Positions 42,125 to 50,693 of a stretch of DNA of 64,000 nucleotides are shown here, in pieces. Position 1 is the first letter of the stretch. Every line of letters begins with the position of its first letter. The notes under the pieces were generated by a model. The model did no database searches. It was not told where the DNA came from and was given only the letters and a program-made list of their open reading frames with translations. The position numbers and the translations under genes were made by a program. This DNA comes from Methylobacterium sp. Leaf118 (GTDB lineage Bacteria; Pseudomonadota; Alphaproteobacteria; Rhizobiales; Beijerinckiaceae): NCBI RefSeq assembly GCF_920984675.1, contig NZ_CAKLBV010000003.1, positions 1-64,000 of the forward strand, given 5' to 3'.

Positions 42125-42145
42125 GCGTCGGTGTCCCGCCGACGC
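42125..42145 (+). other. Intercistronic hairpin between dctP and dctQ
   Basis: GCGTCGG (42125-42131) pairs with CCGACGC (42139-42145) around a 7-base loop, 11 bases after the dctP stop, with no T run. Such structures often protect the upstream message so that the binding protein is made in excess over the permease; that role is inferred. Confidence 0.4.
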
Positions 42146-42381
42146 CGTCATCGCGAGGGTGAGCGACGCCATCCCAGCAGCGCGACCGGTCCGGATCGCG
42201 CGGAGCCTGAGGATCGCGCCCGCTCCGTCTCGCGGTGACGGCGCGGAGGCGGCCCCCGGCGACCGATCGGATCCCGAGCACGACGCCCGCCCGGATCGGG
42301 TGCGGCTCCCCCATCGCGACGACGATGCCCGGCCGTCCGGCTCTCACCCCGAACGGCTCTTCACCCGTGCAAGGGTCTCGC

Positions 42382-43050
42382 ATGAGCGTGCAACGCTTCC
42401 TCCACGCGGTCGACGCATTGAGCACCTGGGTCGGCAAGGCCGCGGCCTGGCTGATCATCGGGCTGATGGTTCTCATCTGTCTCGAGGTGGTCAAACGCTA
42501 CTGGCTCAACATGCCGACCGCCTGGATCTACGACGCCAGCAACATCTTCTACGGCACCCTGTTCATGCTGGCGGGCGCCTACGCGCTGGCCAACAACGCC
42601 CATGTGCGCGGTGACTTCCTGTACGGGTCCATGCGGCCGCGGACGCAGGCGGCCTTCGACCTCGTCCTCTACTTCGTGTTCTTCATTCCCGGCATCATGG
42701 CCCTGATCTATGCGGGCTACGATTACGCCGCTCTGTCGTGGCGCATCGGCGAACACTCGACGACCACGGCGGACGGGCCGCCGATCTACCATTTCAAGAC
42801 GGTGATCCCGATCGCGGGCGCGCTCATCATGCTGCAGGGCTTCGCCGAGATCGTGCGCTGCATCGTCTGCCTGCGCACCGGTGCCTGGCCGAGCCGCCTG
42901 CGCGACGTCAGCGAGATCGACGTCGTCGAGGAGCAGCTCGCCCAGAGCGAGCATGTCGACGAGGCCACGCGGGAATCCGCCATCGCCCGGGCCCACGCGA
43001 TCGAAGAATCCGCGCGCCAGCGCGGCATGGCAGGGGACCAGACCACATGA
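42382..43050 (+). CDS. dctQ: TRAP transporter small permease subunit (DctQ family)
   Basis: A 222-residue inner membrane protein with four predicted helices (about 18-38, 52-75, 92-112, 137-160) and a charged cytoplasmic tail of about 50 residues. The conserved WIYDASNIFYGTLFMLAGAYAL block is present. It pairs with DctM to form the sodium-driven permease. The ATG at 42382 is preferred; the longer frame from 42235 has no membrane or family content. Its stop overlaps the dctM start by 4 bases. Confidence 0.9.
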   Translation: MSVQRFLHAVDALSTWVGKAAAWLIIGLMVLICLEVVKRYWLNMPTAWIYDASNIFYGTLFMLAGAYALANNAHVRGDFLYGSMRPRTQAAFDLVLYFVFFIPGIMALIYAGYDYAALSWRIGEHSTTTADGPPIYHFKTVIPIAGALIMLQGFAEIVRCIVCLRTGAWPSRLRDVSEIDVVEEQLAQSEHVDEATRESAIARAHAIEESARQRGMAGDQTT

Positions 43051-44783
43051 CCGATCCGGGCCTCGGCCTGCTGATGCTCGGACTGATCGTCGTCGCGATC
43101 ATGATGGGCTTTCCCACCGCGTTCACGCTGATGGGACTGGGCATCTTCTTCGGCTTCTACGCCTTCTACAATCCGAACGAGGCGTTGATCGACAACCGGA
43201 TCTTCGACCTGATGGTCCAGCGCACCTACGGCGCCATGACCAACGACGTGCTGATCTCGATCCCGCTCTTCGTGCTGATGGGCTACGTGATGGAGCGCGG
43301 CGCCCTCGTGGACAAGATGTTCTACGCGGTGCAGCTCTCGTTCCGGCGCGTGCCCGCCTCCCTCGCGGTCGCGACCCTGATCGTGTGCACCTTCTGGGGC
43401 ATCGCCAGCGGGCTCGTGGGCGCGGTCGTCGTGCTCATGGGCGTCATCGCCATGAACCCGATGCTCAAGGCCGGCTACGACACGCGGCTGGCGGCCGGCG
43501 TTATCACCGCCGGGGGCACGCTGGGCATCCTGATCCCGCCTTCCGTCATGATCATCGTCTACGCGGCGGTGGCGGGGCAGTCGGTGGTCAAGCTCTACGC
43601 GGCGGCGATCTTCCCGGGCTTCTTCCTCGCCCTTCTCTACGTCGTCTACGTCATCGGCTGGGCCACCTTGCGACCCTCGATCGCGCCGCGCCTCACCGAG
43701 GCGCAGACCCGGGTGCCGGTGGAGGACTGGATGCTCCGCCTCCAGGCCGCCGCCTCGAACAACATGCTGGTCGGCCTGTTCCGAGCGAGCTTCGCCCCGG
43801 CCGGGCTCGGCGCCGCGGGCGCCCTGGTTCCCCGCGCGAAGGCGCTGAAGAACTTCGCCACCGCCCTCGTCCCGTTCCTGATGACAAGCGCGATCCTCGC
43901 CACCATCTGGTGGTACGTCACGATCTATCAGACCGCCAAACGCGACGACGCGGCGCCGGAGGGGCTGGAAGTGCTCGGCGGCGGCCCGGCGCCCGAGGCG
44001 GTCGCGGTCGATGCCGCCCCGGCCATGGGTTTCTACTGGAGCTTCGCCGTCGCCTCTGCCGTGAGCCTCGTGATCCTCGCACGCTACTACCGCCGCATGG
44101 ATGCGGAGCGGTTCGAGGTCCTGAAGCTCCTCTCCTCCTCGGTGATGCCGCTCGGCATCCTGACCCTCCTCGTGCTGGCGGTCATCCTGTTCGGGATCAC
44201 GACCGCGACGGAATCGGCCGCCGTCGGCGCCGCCGGGGCCTTCCTGCTCGCCCTGCAGGCGCGCACGCTGAACTGGAAACGGACGAAGGAGGCGGTGTTC
44301 CTCACCGCCAAGACGACGGCGATGATCTGCTGGCTGTTCGTCGGGTCGGCCCTGTTCTCGGCGGTCTTCGCCCTGCTCGGCGGTCAGGCGCTGGTCGAGC
44401 AATGGGTGCTCTCGCTCGGGCTGACGCCGCTGCAGTTCATGATCCTGTCGCAGGCGATCATCTTCGTCCTCGGCTGGCCGCTCGAATGGACGGAGATCAT
44501 CATCATCTTCGTGCCGATCTTCATGCCGCTCCTGAAGCATTTCGGCATCGACCCGATCCTGTGGGGCGTGCTGGTCTTCGTGAACCTCCAGGCGGCGTTC
44601 CTGTCGCCGCCGGTGGCGATGTCGGCCTTCTATCTCAAGGGTGTCTCTCCACCGCACGTGACCTTGAACCAGATCTTTGCCGGCATGATGCCCTATATGG
44701 GGATCGTGATCCTATGCATGATCTTCATGTATCTCTGGCCCGGCATGGTGCTGTGGCTGCCGACTTACCTCTACGGCAATTGA
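43047..44783 (+). CDS. dctM: TRAP transporter large permease subunit (DctM family)
   Basis: A 578-residue polytopic transporter. The N-terminal half carries the DctM signatures GGTLGILIPPSVMIIVYA and GIASGLVGAVVVLMGV; the C-terminal half has TTATESAAVGAAGAF, LGWPLEWTEIIIIFVPIFMPLL and FLSPPVAMSAFYLKG. It is about 150 residues longer than a typical DctM: an insertion at about 220-370 contains a hydrophilic linker and extra hydrophobic segments (FLMTSAILATIWWYVTIY, FYWSFAVASAVSLVILA). The ATG at 43047 overlaps the dctQ stop (ATGA). A terminator-like hairpin follows the gene. Confidence 0.93.
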   Translation: MTDPGLGLLMLGLIVVAIMMGFPTAFTLMGLGIFFGFYAFYNPNEALIDNRIFDLMVQRTYGAMTNDVLISIPLFVLMGYVMERGALVDKMFYAVQLSFRRVPASLAVATLIVCTFWGIASGLVGAVVVLMGVIAMNPMLKAGYDTRLAAGVITAGGTLGILIPPSVMIIVYAAVAGQSVVKLYAAAIFPGFFLALLYVVYVIGWATLRPSIAPRLTEAQTRVPVEDWMLRLQAAASNNMLVGLFRASFAPAGLGAAGALVPRAKALKNFATALVPFLMTSAILATIWWYVTIYQTAKRDDAAPEGLEVLGGGPAPEAVAVDAAPAMGFYWSFAVASAVSLVILARYYRRMDAERFEVLKLLSSSVMPLGILTLLVLAVILFGITTATESAAVGAAGAFLLALQARTLNWKRTKEAVFLTAKTTAMICWLFVGSALFSAVFALLGGQALVEQWVLSLGLTPLQFMILSQAIIFVLGWPLEWTEIIIIFVPIFMPLLKHFGIDPILWGVLVFVNLQAAFLSPPVAMSAFYLKGVSPPHVTLNQIFAGMMPYMGIVILCMIFMYLWPGMVLWLPTYLYGN

Positions 44784-44790
44784 GGGCCTG

Positions 44791-44825
44791 TCGGGCGCGG
44801 GGCCGATCGACCGGACCGCGCCCGA
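44791..44825 (+). terminator. Terminator-like hairpin after dctM
   Basis: TCGGGCGCGG (44791-44800) pairs perfectly with CCGCGCCCGA (44816-44825), 8 bases after the dctM stop, followed by TCCCGTTTCG. The T run is short, so efficiency is uncertain. Confidence 0.55.
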
Positions 44826-44931
44826 TCCCGTTTCGCTGTCACCGATGAACTGTGTTCGGCTGACGGGAGACCTCCTACAAGACTGACGATGCCCCACCGG
44901 CAGGCCGATTCTCTGTGACCCGGAGCCGTGG

Positions 44932-46548
44932 ATGTCGTCGGACACGATGGTCGAACACTTCCGTCACATCCTGCTCTGGCCCCTGCAACTCGTTCCGACC
45001 GGCACGGAGCCGATGGCCTGCCACTGGCAGCGCCTTGGCCCGCCCTGGCACACCTTGTCCGATCGGTTCGGCGACGGGCATGGGGCGTTCGAGGAGCGTC
45101 ATTACCGGGAATTCGTCGCGTTCCTGCCCCACGTCCAGCACTTCCTGTACGGGGAGGCCTACGGGCGCGAGGCCGGCCGGGGCTACGGGCCGTCGCCGAT
45201 CCACGTGGTGCGCCGCGACGACGTGACGGCGGCCCGGGTCGTGCTCGACGAGGGCGATCCGCCGGTCGCGCTCACGGTCGTGCAGATCGCCCTCTCCTTC
45301 TTCCACGACCTCGACATCGCGCTGCTCAGCGTCGAACTCGCCGCGGACCGTCTGCCCCTCGCCGTCGCGCAGGATCTGATGTTCCGCGTCGGCCGCACCT
45401 ACCCGTCCGGTTGGGACGCCGAGGGGCGCGCGCTCCATTGCCCGGCCCGCATGGAATGGCTCGGAGCCGACGGCGCGGTCCTCGCGGCGTCGGATTTCGA
45501 GGACCGGGCCCGCATGCTGGCCGCCGTGCGCCGCAACCGCTCGGCCCAGGTCGCGGCCCATTGGGAGTTTCTGCTCGCCCCGATGGTCCCCCACCATTCG
45601 ACGGTCCCCGGGCCGCTGCGCTACCGGCACCTCGAAGATTACCGGATCCCCGGGATGGGCTTCCTCGCGACCCGCGATCCCTCCGCCATCACCCGCACCG
45701 ACTATGTCCGCCTGGGGCTCAACACCGGGCCGGGATGCTCGGAGGAACTGCCCTATTCCGACGCCTACCTGGCGCATTTCGAAGAAGAGTACTGCCACGA
45801 TCGGTTCTTCGATCCGGGCCGGGGGGCGATGTCGGGCCTGCGGCTCACCTGTAGCGGCTGGGGCCTGACCCTGGTGACCGGCACCGCGCCCGCGGCGCTT
45901 GATCCGGAGCGTGGGCTGCTCGGCGAGTTCCGGCACCGCTATTTCCAGCTCTTCCTGATCGCGCGGTTCCACAAGGCCGCGCTCCTGATGATGGCCGACC
46001 GGCTCGCCGTGGCGGTGAACGCGCTGGACATCACCGACCGGCGCAGCGTGGGCCGCTTCGCGCAAGACATGCGCCTGTCGATGGAGAGCTTCCTGCGGTT
46101 CAACCACCGCTACTGGTTCCACCAGGCCTCGAACCAGACCCAGGCCAGCGAAGTCTTCGCGCTGCTCACGGGCAAGCTCGGCACCGAGCGGCTCTACGAG
46201 GATGTCCGGCAATCGCTCGGGGCCATGTCGGCCTATCTCGACAGCGAGTCCCTGCGGCGCCAGTCGCGCTTCTTCCTCAAGCTGACCGTGGTGACGATCT
46301 GCTTCATGGTGGGCGCGATCACGGCCTCGGTCCTGGGAATGAACGTGCTCGACTTCGCCCACGCGACCCCTGGCGAGAAGCTCGTCGCGGTGGTGCTGGT
46401 CTTTGCCGGGGTTCTGGCGCTCACGACCTACACGGTGGTGAAGTCGCGCCGTCTTGCCGCCTTCGTCGACGCCCTGTCGGACGAGCGCATGCCGGTGCGG
46501 GGAAAGCTGGGATCGTTCTTCGAGATCTGGCGCAAGGAGGGGCGCTGA
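44932..46548 (+). CDS. CorA-like two-helix membrane protein with large unknown N-terminal domain
   Basis: A 538-residue protein. Residues about 1-440 are soluble and match no domain I can name (blocks such as HFLYGEAYGREAGRGYG, FFHDLDIALLSVEL, MVPHHSTVPGPLRYRHLEDYRIPG). Residues about 330-445 are helical with a long amphipathic run like the CorA stalk helix. Two membrane helices (about 449-467 and 484-504) enclose a G-M-N tripeptide at 469-471 (SVLGMNVLDF), the position and sequence of the CorA ion-selectivity motif. A divalent cation channel or sensor is plausible. A GGAG ribosome binding site precedes the ATG. It lies beside a metallothionein gene, consistent with a metal-related locus. Confidence 0.7.
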   Translation: MSSDTMVEHFRHILLWPLQLVPTGTEPMACHWQRLGPPWHTLSDRFGDGHGAFEERHYREFVAFLPHVQHFLYGEAYGREAGRGYGPSPIHVVRRDDVTAARVVLDEGDPPVALTVVQIALSFFHDLDIALLSVELAADRLPLAVAQDLMFRVGRTYPSGWDAEGRALHCPARMEWLGADGAVLAASDFEDRARMLAAVRRNRSAQVAAHWEFLLAPMVPHHSTVPGPLRYRHLEDYRIPGMGFLATRDPSAITRTDYVRLGLNTGPGCSEELPYSDAYLAHFEEEYCHDRFFDPGRGAMSGLRLTCSGWGLTLVTGTAPAALDPERGLLGEFRHRYFQLFLIARFHKAALLMMADRLAVAVNALDITDRRSVGRFAQDMRLSMESFLRFNHRYWFHQASNQTQASEVFALLTGKLGTERLYEDVRQSLGAMSAYLDSESLRRQSRFFLKLTVVTICFMVGAITASVLGMNVLDFAHATPGEKLVAVVLVFAGVLALTTYTVVKSRRLAAFVDALSDERMPVRGKLGSFFEIWRKEGR

Positions 46549-46595
46549 CGCGGCGCGCCCGTCCGGGGCAGCGGGGCGGACCCCGCCGCGAAAGC

Positions 46596-46706
46596 CTGAT
46601 CCGGGCTCCGGTTGATCAAAGCGGAGCCCGGATCAGTCCCGCCCGCGCGGCGTTTGAGCGAAGCCCAAATCCGCCATCCCGAAGGGATCAACCGGATTTG
46701 GTATCA
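46596..46706 (+). repeat. Palindrome-rich repeat, copy 1 (inverted relative to copy 2)
   Basis: The unit has two palindromes. The first has arms CTGATCCGGGCTCCG (46596-46610) and CGGAGCCCGGATCAG (46622-46636) around a loop containing TTGATCAA. The second has arms CCAAATCCG and CGGATTTGG (about 46665-46701) with an inner ATCCC/GGGAT stem. Bases 46645-46704 are identical, in reverse complement, to 47003-47062. The last bases, TATCA, contribute the TGA stop codon of the metallothionein gene on the minus strand. It resembles a REP/BIME or small MITE-like element. Confidence 0.85.
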
Positions 46707-46877
46707 GCCGTGGCAGGCGCAGCCGGCGTGATCGCAGCCGCTGTGGTCCGGATGGCCGTCAGCGCATTCGTCGCAGCAGAACGCCTTCTCCTCGCGCTTC
46801 ACCGCCTTCTCCAGCGAAACCACGCAGACGCAGTCCGGACAGGCGCACTTCACCATTTCGACGTTCACGCTGGTCAT
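46704..46877 (-). CDS. Bacterial metallothionein (BmtA/SmtA family)
   Basis: A 57-residue cytosolic metal-binding protein, MTSVNVEMVKCACPDCVCVV at the start, with ten cysteines and four histidines. The K-C-A-C-P-D-C-V-C motif and the later F-C-C-D-E-C, S-G-C and A-G-C-A-C-H match the zinc/cadmium-binding bacterial metallothionein fold. It would store or sequester Zn, Cd or Cu. The ATG at 46877 has a GAGGTGTG ribosome binding site; a longer frame to 46925 lacks family similarity. The gene sits alone between two inverted copies of a repeat, and its stop codon lies in the repeat border. No metal-responsive regulator gene is adjacent. Confidence 0.9.
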   Translation of the reverse strand: MTSVNVEMVKCACPDCVCVVSLEKAVKREEKAFCCDECADGHPDHSGCDHAGCACHG

Positions 46878-47000
46878 GGTCACACCTCGGAGAAAAAACG
46901 TTCGCGAATCGGTCAGGGCCGACACGAAACCATCTTTCTCCCGGTCTATGGGGAGCGCAATCGGGTCGGAACGCGATCGTCGGGCTGTGGCCCCCGGGCG
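46878..47000 (-). promoter_or_regulatory. Probable metallothionein promoter region
   Basis: This 123-base stretch lies between the metallothionein start and repeat copy 2 and has to contain the promoter if the gene is transcribed on its own, because copy 2 may terminate the upstream operon. It has an AACGTT palindrome and an AAAAAA tract at about 46892-46903. No recognisable ArsR- or MerR-type operator was identified. Confidence 0.35.
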
Positions 47001-47107
47001 TCATACCAAATCCGGTTGATCCCTTCGGGATGGCGGATTTGGGCTTCGCTCAAACGCCGCGCAGGCCTGATACGGGCTCCGCTTTGATCAAGCGGAGCCC
47101 GTATCAG
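47001..47107 (-). repeat. Palindrome-rich repeat, copy 2
   Basis: This is the reverse-complement copy of the unit at 46596-46706. The CCAAATCCG/CGGATTTGG palindrome is at about 47006-47042. The second palindrome, 47067-47107, has 18-base perfect arms (CTGATACGGGCTCCGCTT and its complement) around five bases. Compared with copy 1, the two arms carry matching changes (CCGG to ACGG on one side, CCGG to CCGT on the other), so pairing is kept. The TATCAG end supplies the TGA stop codon (47104-47106) of the upstream hybrid kinase gene. Confidence 0.87.
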
Positions 47108-48972
47108 ACGCCGCTCGCGAGCAGTTGCGAGACCCGCGCGGCCAGTTCCGCGGAGGCGAAGGGCTTCTGCATCACCGGCAGGTCGTCGGGGATCGGAACG
47201 GCCTCGGCATGGCCGGTCAGCAACAGGACCGGAACCCCGGAGAAGCGGCTGCGGATGGCGGCGGCGAGTTCGACGCCGGTCATGCCGGGCATGGCGAGGT
47301 CGGCCACCACCAAGTCGAACCCCTGACCCTGCTCCATCAGGGCGAGGGCGGTCGGCCCGTCGGAGGCCTCGGTTTCGGTGTAGCCGAAATCGCTGAGGAA
47401 GGAGGCGGTCACGTGGCGCACCTCCCGGTCATCGTCGACGACGAGGATGCGCGCCGGCGCCGTCGCCGTCGGAACGGCGGGGGCGATGTCCGCCGGCTCG
47501 CCCTCGGCGACCTCCTCCGCCCGTGGCAGGGCGAGCTCGATCCGGGTGCCGACCCCGACCGTGCTGGTGATGCGCAGGCGTCCCCCCGCCTGCTGGGCGA
47601 GGCCGAACACCATCGCGAGTCCGAGGCCGGTGCCCTGGCCGACCGCCTTGGTGGTGAAGAACGGCTCGCAGACCCGCTCCAGCAGTTCGGGCGGGATGCC
47701 GGTGCCCTCGTCGGAGACGGCGACGACGGAGTAGGTGCCGGGCTTGAGATCGGGATCGTCCGTGATCTCGGCGCGCCGCGTCGAGATCGTCACGGTGCCG
47801 CCGTCCGGCATCGCGTCGCGGGCATTGATGCAGAGGTTGAGGATCGCGAGTTCGAGCTGGTCGGGATCGACGCAGGCGAAGGGCAGGTCGGGTTCGAGGT
47901 CCCGGGCCACGGTGACGAGACTGCCGAGGCTCGATCCGAACAGGGCGCTCATGCCCTCGATCAGGGCGTTGGGATCGACCGGCCGGGCCTTGAGGTCGTT
48001 GGAGCGGCTGAAGCTCAAGAGGCGCTTGGTGAGGGCCGAGCCGCGCTGGGCCGCGCCGGTGGCGTTGTCGACGAGGCGCTTGACCCGCGGCTGATCGGCG
48101 ATCTTCGGCCCCACCAGTTCGAGGCTGCCGAGGATGGCGGTGAGAAGGTTGTTGAAGTCGTGGGCGATGCCCCCGGCCAGCGTCCCGAGCGCCTGCATCT
48201 TGTCGGACTGGCGCAGCCGCGCCTCCAGGCTCTTCTGCTCGGTGACGTCCCGTTCGATCGTGGCGAGATGGGTCACGTCCCCGCCCGCCCCGCGGATCGG
48301 CACGCGGATGACGTGCGACCAGCGCTCGGCGCCGAGCGCCCCGTGGGCGATCACGGTCGAGCCGGCCTCGCCGGTCCGGATCGCGCGGCGGTCGGCCGCC
48401 TCGGCCTCCTCCGTGTCCGAGCCGCCGGCGAGTTCGCCCTCGGTCCGCCCGAGGCAGGCCTCAATTCCGGCGCCGACGAGGCCGGCCTTGCGCAGGTTGA
48501 GGCGCACGAAACGGCCGCCCGCATCCTTGAAGGAAATCGCCTCTTCGGCGTGGTCGAGCAGGCCGCGCAAGAGCGCACGCTCGGTGGCCAGATCCCGGCC
48601 GAGGCGATGGCGCTCGTAGGCGTTGCGCACGGTGGCCCGCAGGAGGGTCGGGTCCCAGGGCTTGGCGACGTAGCCGATGATGCCGCCGCGGTTGAGCGCG
48701 GCGATCACCGCCGAGATGTCGGCATAGCCCGTCAGCAGGATCGCCTGTGCTTCGTGAAAGCCACGGGCTTCGGCGAGCAGGATGTCGCCGGTCATGCCGG
48801 GCATGCGCTGGTCGGAGACGATGACCGCGATGTCCGGCTCGCTGCGCAGAAGCGCCAGCGCTTCCTCGGGCTTGGACGAGGTCAGGACCCGGTACTCGTC
48901 TTCGAGCAGGTCCTCCAGAGCGATCAGGATGTCCGGCTCGTCATCGACGGCGAGAATCGTACCTTTGCTCAT
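47104..48972 (-). CDS. Hybrid histidine kinase: receiver-PAS-kinase-receiver
   Basis: A 622-residue soluble protein. Receiver 1 (about 5-120) has the phosphoacceptor Asp in VIVSDQRMPGM and Lys in VAKPWDP. A PAS domain covers about 140-250 (FKDAGGRFVRLNLRKAG, then IERDVTEQKSLE). The HisKA box is GGIAHDFNNLLTAILGSLE, and the ATPase has NLCINARDAMPDGG, DEGTGIPPELLERV and GTGLGLAMV. Receiver 2 (about 500-620) has Asp in LVVADLAMPGMTG. It is the last gene of the four-gene chemosensory operon, overlapping the preceding kinase by 4 bases. Its TGA stop codon is provided by the adjacent repeat. Confidence 0.92.
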   Translation of the reverse strand: MSKGTILAVDDEPDILIALEDLLEDEYRVLTSSKPEEALALLRSEPDIAVIVSDQRMPGMTGDILLAEARGFHEAQAILLTGYADISAVIAALNRGGIIGYVAKPWDPTLLRATVRNAYERHRLGRDLATERALLRGLLDHAEEAISFKDAGGRFVRLNLRKAGLVGAGIEACLGRTEGELAGGSDTEEAEAADRRAIRTGEAGSTVIAHGALGAERWSHVIRVPIRGAGGDVTHLATIERDVTEQKSLEARLRQSDKMQALGTLAGGIAHDFNNLLTAILGSLELVGPKIADQPRVKRLVDNATGAAQRGSALTKRLLSFSRSNDLKARPVDPNALIEGMSALFGSSLGSLVTVARDLEPDLPFACVDPDQLELAILNLCINARDAMPDGGTVTISTRRAEITDDPDLKPGTYSVVAVSDEGTGIPPELLERVCEPFFTTKAVGQGTGLGLAMVFGLAQQAGGRLRITSTVGVGTRIELALPRAEEVAEGEPADIAPAVPTATAPARILVVDDDREVRHVTASFLSDFGYTETEASDGPTALALMEQGQGFDLVVADLAMPGMTGVELAAAIRSRFSGVPVLLLTGHAEAVPIPDDLPVMQKPFASAELAARVSQLLASGV

Positions 48973-50693
48973 GCCGATGCCGGTTGCCTCGGGATGCCGA
49001 TGACGAAGCTCGCGCCGCCGCCGGGGGCGGTCTCCACGGTGAGCGAGCCGCTATGCGCCTGAACGACGCTGTAGGCAATCGCGAGGCCGAGCCCGGTGCC
49101 CGAGCCGACCGGCTTCGTCGTGAAGAAGGGCTCGAAGATCTTCTCGCGCAAGTCTTCCGGAATGCCCGGACCGGTGTCGCTGATGCGGATCGTATCAGTC
49201 TCGGCGTCGGACGACGTGGCGATCGTGATGGTGCCCTCCCCCGGGATCGCGTCGGCCGCGTTGCCGAGAATGTTCATGACGACCTGATTGAGCAAGGCGG
49301 GCGTACAATGGATCTCCGCGCGGCCCGAGAAATCGCGCGCGACGGCGATGCGGGTCCCGAGCTTGTGCTGGATTAGGGCCAGTACGGTCTCGATCGCCTC
49401 CGGCACGTTGACGAGGCCGCGCTCGCCCTCGTCGAGGCGCGAGAATTTCCGCAGGTTCAGAACCAGCTCCTGGATGCGGGTGAGGCCGAGCCGCATCGAG
49501 CCGACCCGGTCGCGGGCCTTCGTCAGCGCCCGGGCGCCCTCGGCGGCTTCCGGTGTCGGCAATTCACCGAGCAGTCGCTCGACGGTCCCCTGATGGGCCA
49601 GGATGAAGGCCAGCGGATTGTTGATCTCGTGGGCGATGCCCGCGACGAGCTCGCCCAGCGAGGCCATCTTGGCGGCCTGGACGAGCTTGGCCTGCGCCTC
49701 GGTGAGCTTGCGGTTGGCATCCTCGAGGTCGCGGTTGGCCTGCTGCAGGGCGTCGGCCAGGGCCGCGCGGGCGGCGGCCGCCTCGGCCTCGGCCCGGGCC
49801 CGCTCGACCGCACGTTCGCGGTCGCCGAACTCGCCCGAGATGCGCCGGTTGTCCTCCTCGAGCAGGCGGCGGCGCACGAGGCCGCGCACCCGCATGGCGA
49901 GCACCTCGCCGTCGGCCTTCGAGACCACGTCGTCGGCGCCCGCCGCGAAGGCTGCGACCAGGAGGCTCTTGTCGGGTTTGGCGCCGGCCATGCCGATCAG
50001 GGGGAAGGCGAGCCCTCCGGTCTCCGCCCGGCTGCGGCGCTCGCCGATCTCGGTGCAGAGGGCGATGCCGTCATAGGGACTGCCGATCAAATCGAGGGTC
50101 ACGCAGTCGAATGAGGCGCCGGGCTCGTCGAGGGCCGCGAGCGCCGCCGTGCGGTCGGCCGCCGCCACCACGGTGTGGCCTTCCTGGCTCAGGAGCCCGG
50201 TGAAGAAGGCCCGGTAGGTGGCGCTGCCATCGACGATCAGGATCCGTCCCCGGCGGAAAGCGGCGCCGGACGGCCCATCCGACGCCCCGCCCCGGCGTTC
50301 CCGCAGGAGCGCGCGGATACGCAGCACGAGGAGATCGCGATCGGCGGATTTCTCGACATAGGCGTCGGCGCCGCTCTCGAAGCCGTGGCGCTCGCCGTCG
50401 CGGGCGCTGGTGAGCATCACCACGGGCAGGGCCCGGGTGCGCAGGGACAGGCGCATCTGCCGGGTGAACTCGTCACCGTTCATGCCCGGCAAGTGATGGT
50501 CGGCGACGACGAGGTCGGGCAGGTCGGTGTTGAGGAGGTCGAGCGCCGCCTCCGCGGTGGCGCAGCGCTGCACCGCGAAGCCTTGCGCCTCGAGCTGGAG
50601 CCGCAATTCGAGGGCCTGGGTCTCGGAATCCTCCACCAGCAGCAGGCGGTGGCTCGGGGCCAGATCGGCGCCCGCGGTCGGGTCCCCGCTCAT
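48969..50693 (-). CDS. Multi-receiver histidine kinase: receiver-pseudoreceiver-coiled coil-kinase
   Basis: A 574-residue soluble protein. Receiver 1 (about 15-130): LLLVEDSET, Asp in [12 protein letters not shown]. Receiver 2 (about 150-285): [10 protein letters not shown] has Gly where the second acidic pocket residue is expected, Asp in [12 protein letters not shown], so phosphorylation is doubtful. A coiled coil (about 305-355) leads to the HisKA box [17 protein letters not shown] and an ATPase with [28 protein letters not shown] and [10 protein letters not shown]. No transmembrane or PAS sensor is present. It overlaps cheB upstream and the next kinase downstream by 4 bases each. Confidence 0.9.
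   Translation of the reverse strand: MSGDPTAGADLAPSHRLLLVEDSETQALELRLQLEAQGFAVQRCATAEAALDLLNTDLPDLVVADHHLPGMNGDEFTRQMRLSLRTRALPVVMLTSARDGERHGFESGADAYVEKSADRDLLVLRIRALLRERRGGASDGPSGAAFRRGRILIVDGSATYRAFFTGLLSQEGHTVVAAADRTAALAALDEPGASFDCVTLDLIGSPYDGIALCTEIGERRSRAETGGLAFPLIGMAGAKPDKSLLVAAFAAGADDVVSKADGEVLAMRVRGLVRRRLLEEDNRRISGEFGDRERAVERARAEAEAAAARAALADALQQANRDLEDANRKLTEAQAKLVQAAKMASLGELVAGIAHEINNPLAFILAHQGTVERLLGELPTPEAAEGARALTKARDRVGSMRLGLTRIQELVLNLRKFSRLDEGERGLVNVPEAIETVLALIQHKLGTRIAVARDFSGRAEIHCTPALLNQVVMNILGNAADAIPGEGTITIATSSDAETDTIRISDTGPGIPEDLREKIFEPFFTTKPVGSGTGLGLAIAYSVVQAHSGSLTVETAPGGGASFVIGIPRQPASA

Noticed and set aside
46551..46590. Hairpin GCGGGG/CCCCGC after the CorA-like gene as an intrinsic terminator
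   Set aside because: The stem is only six base pairs and there is no T run on either side; too weak to list.
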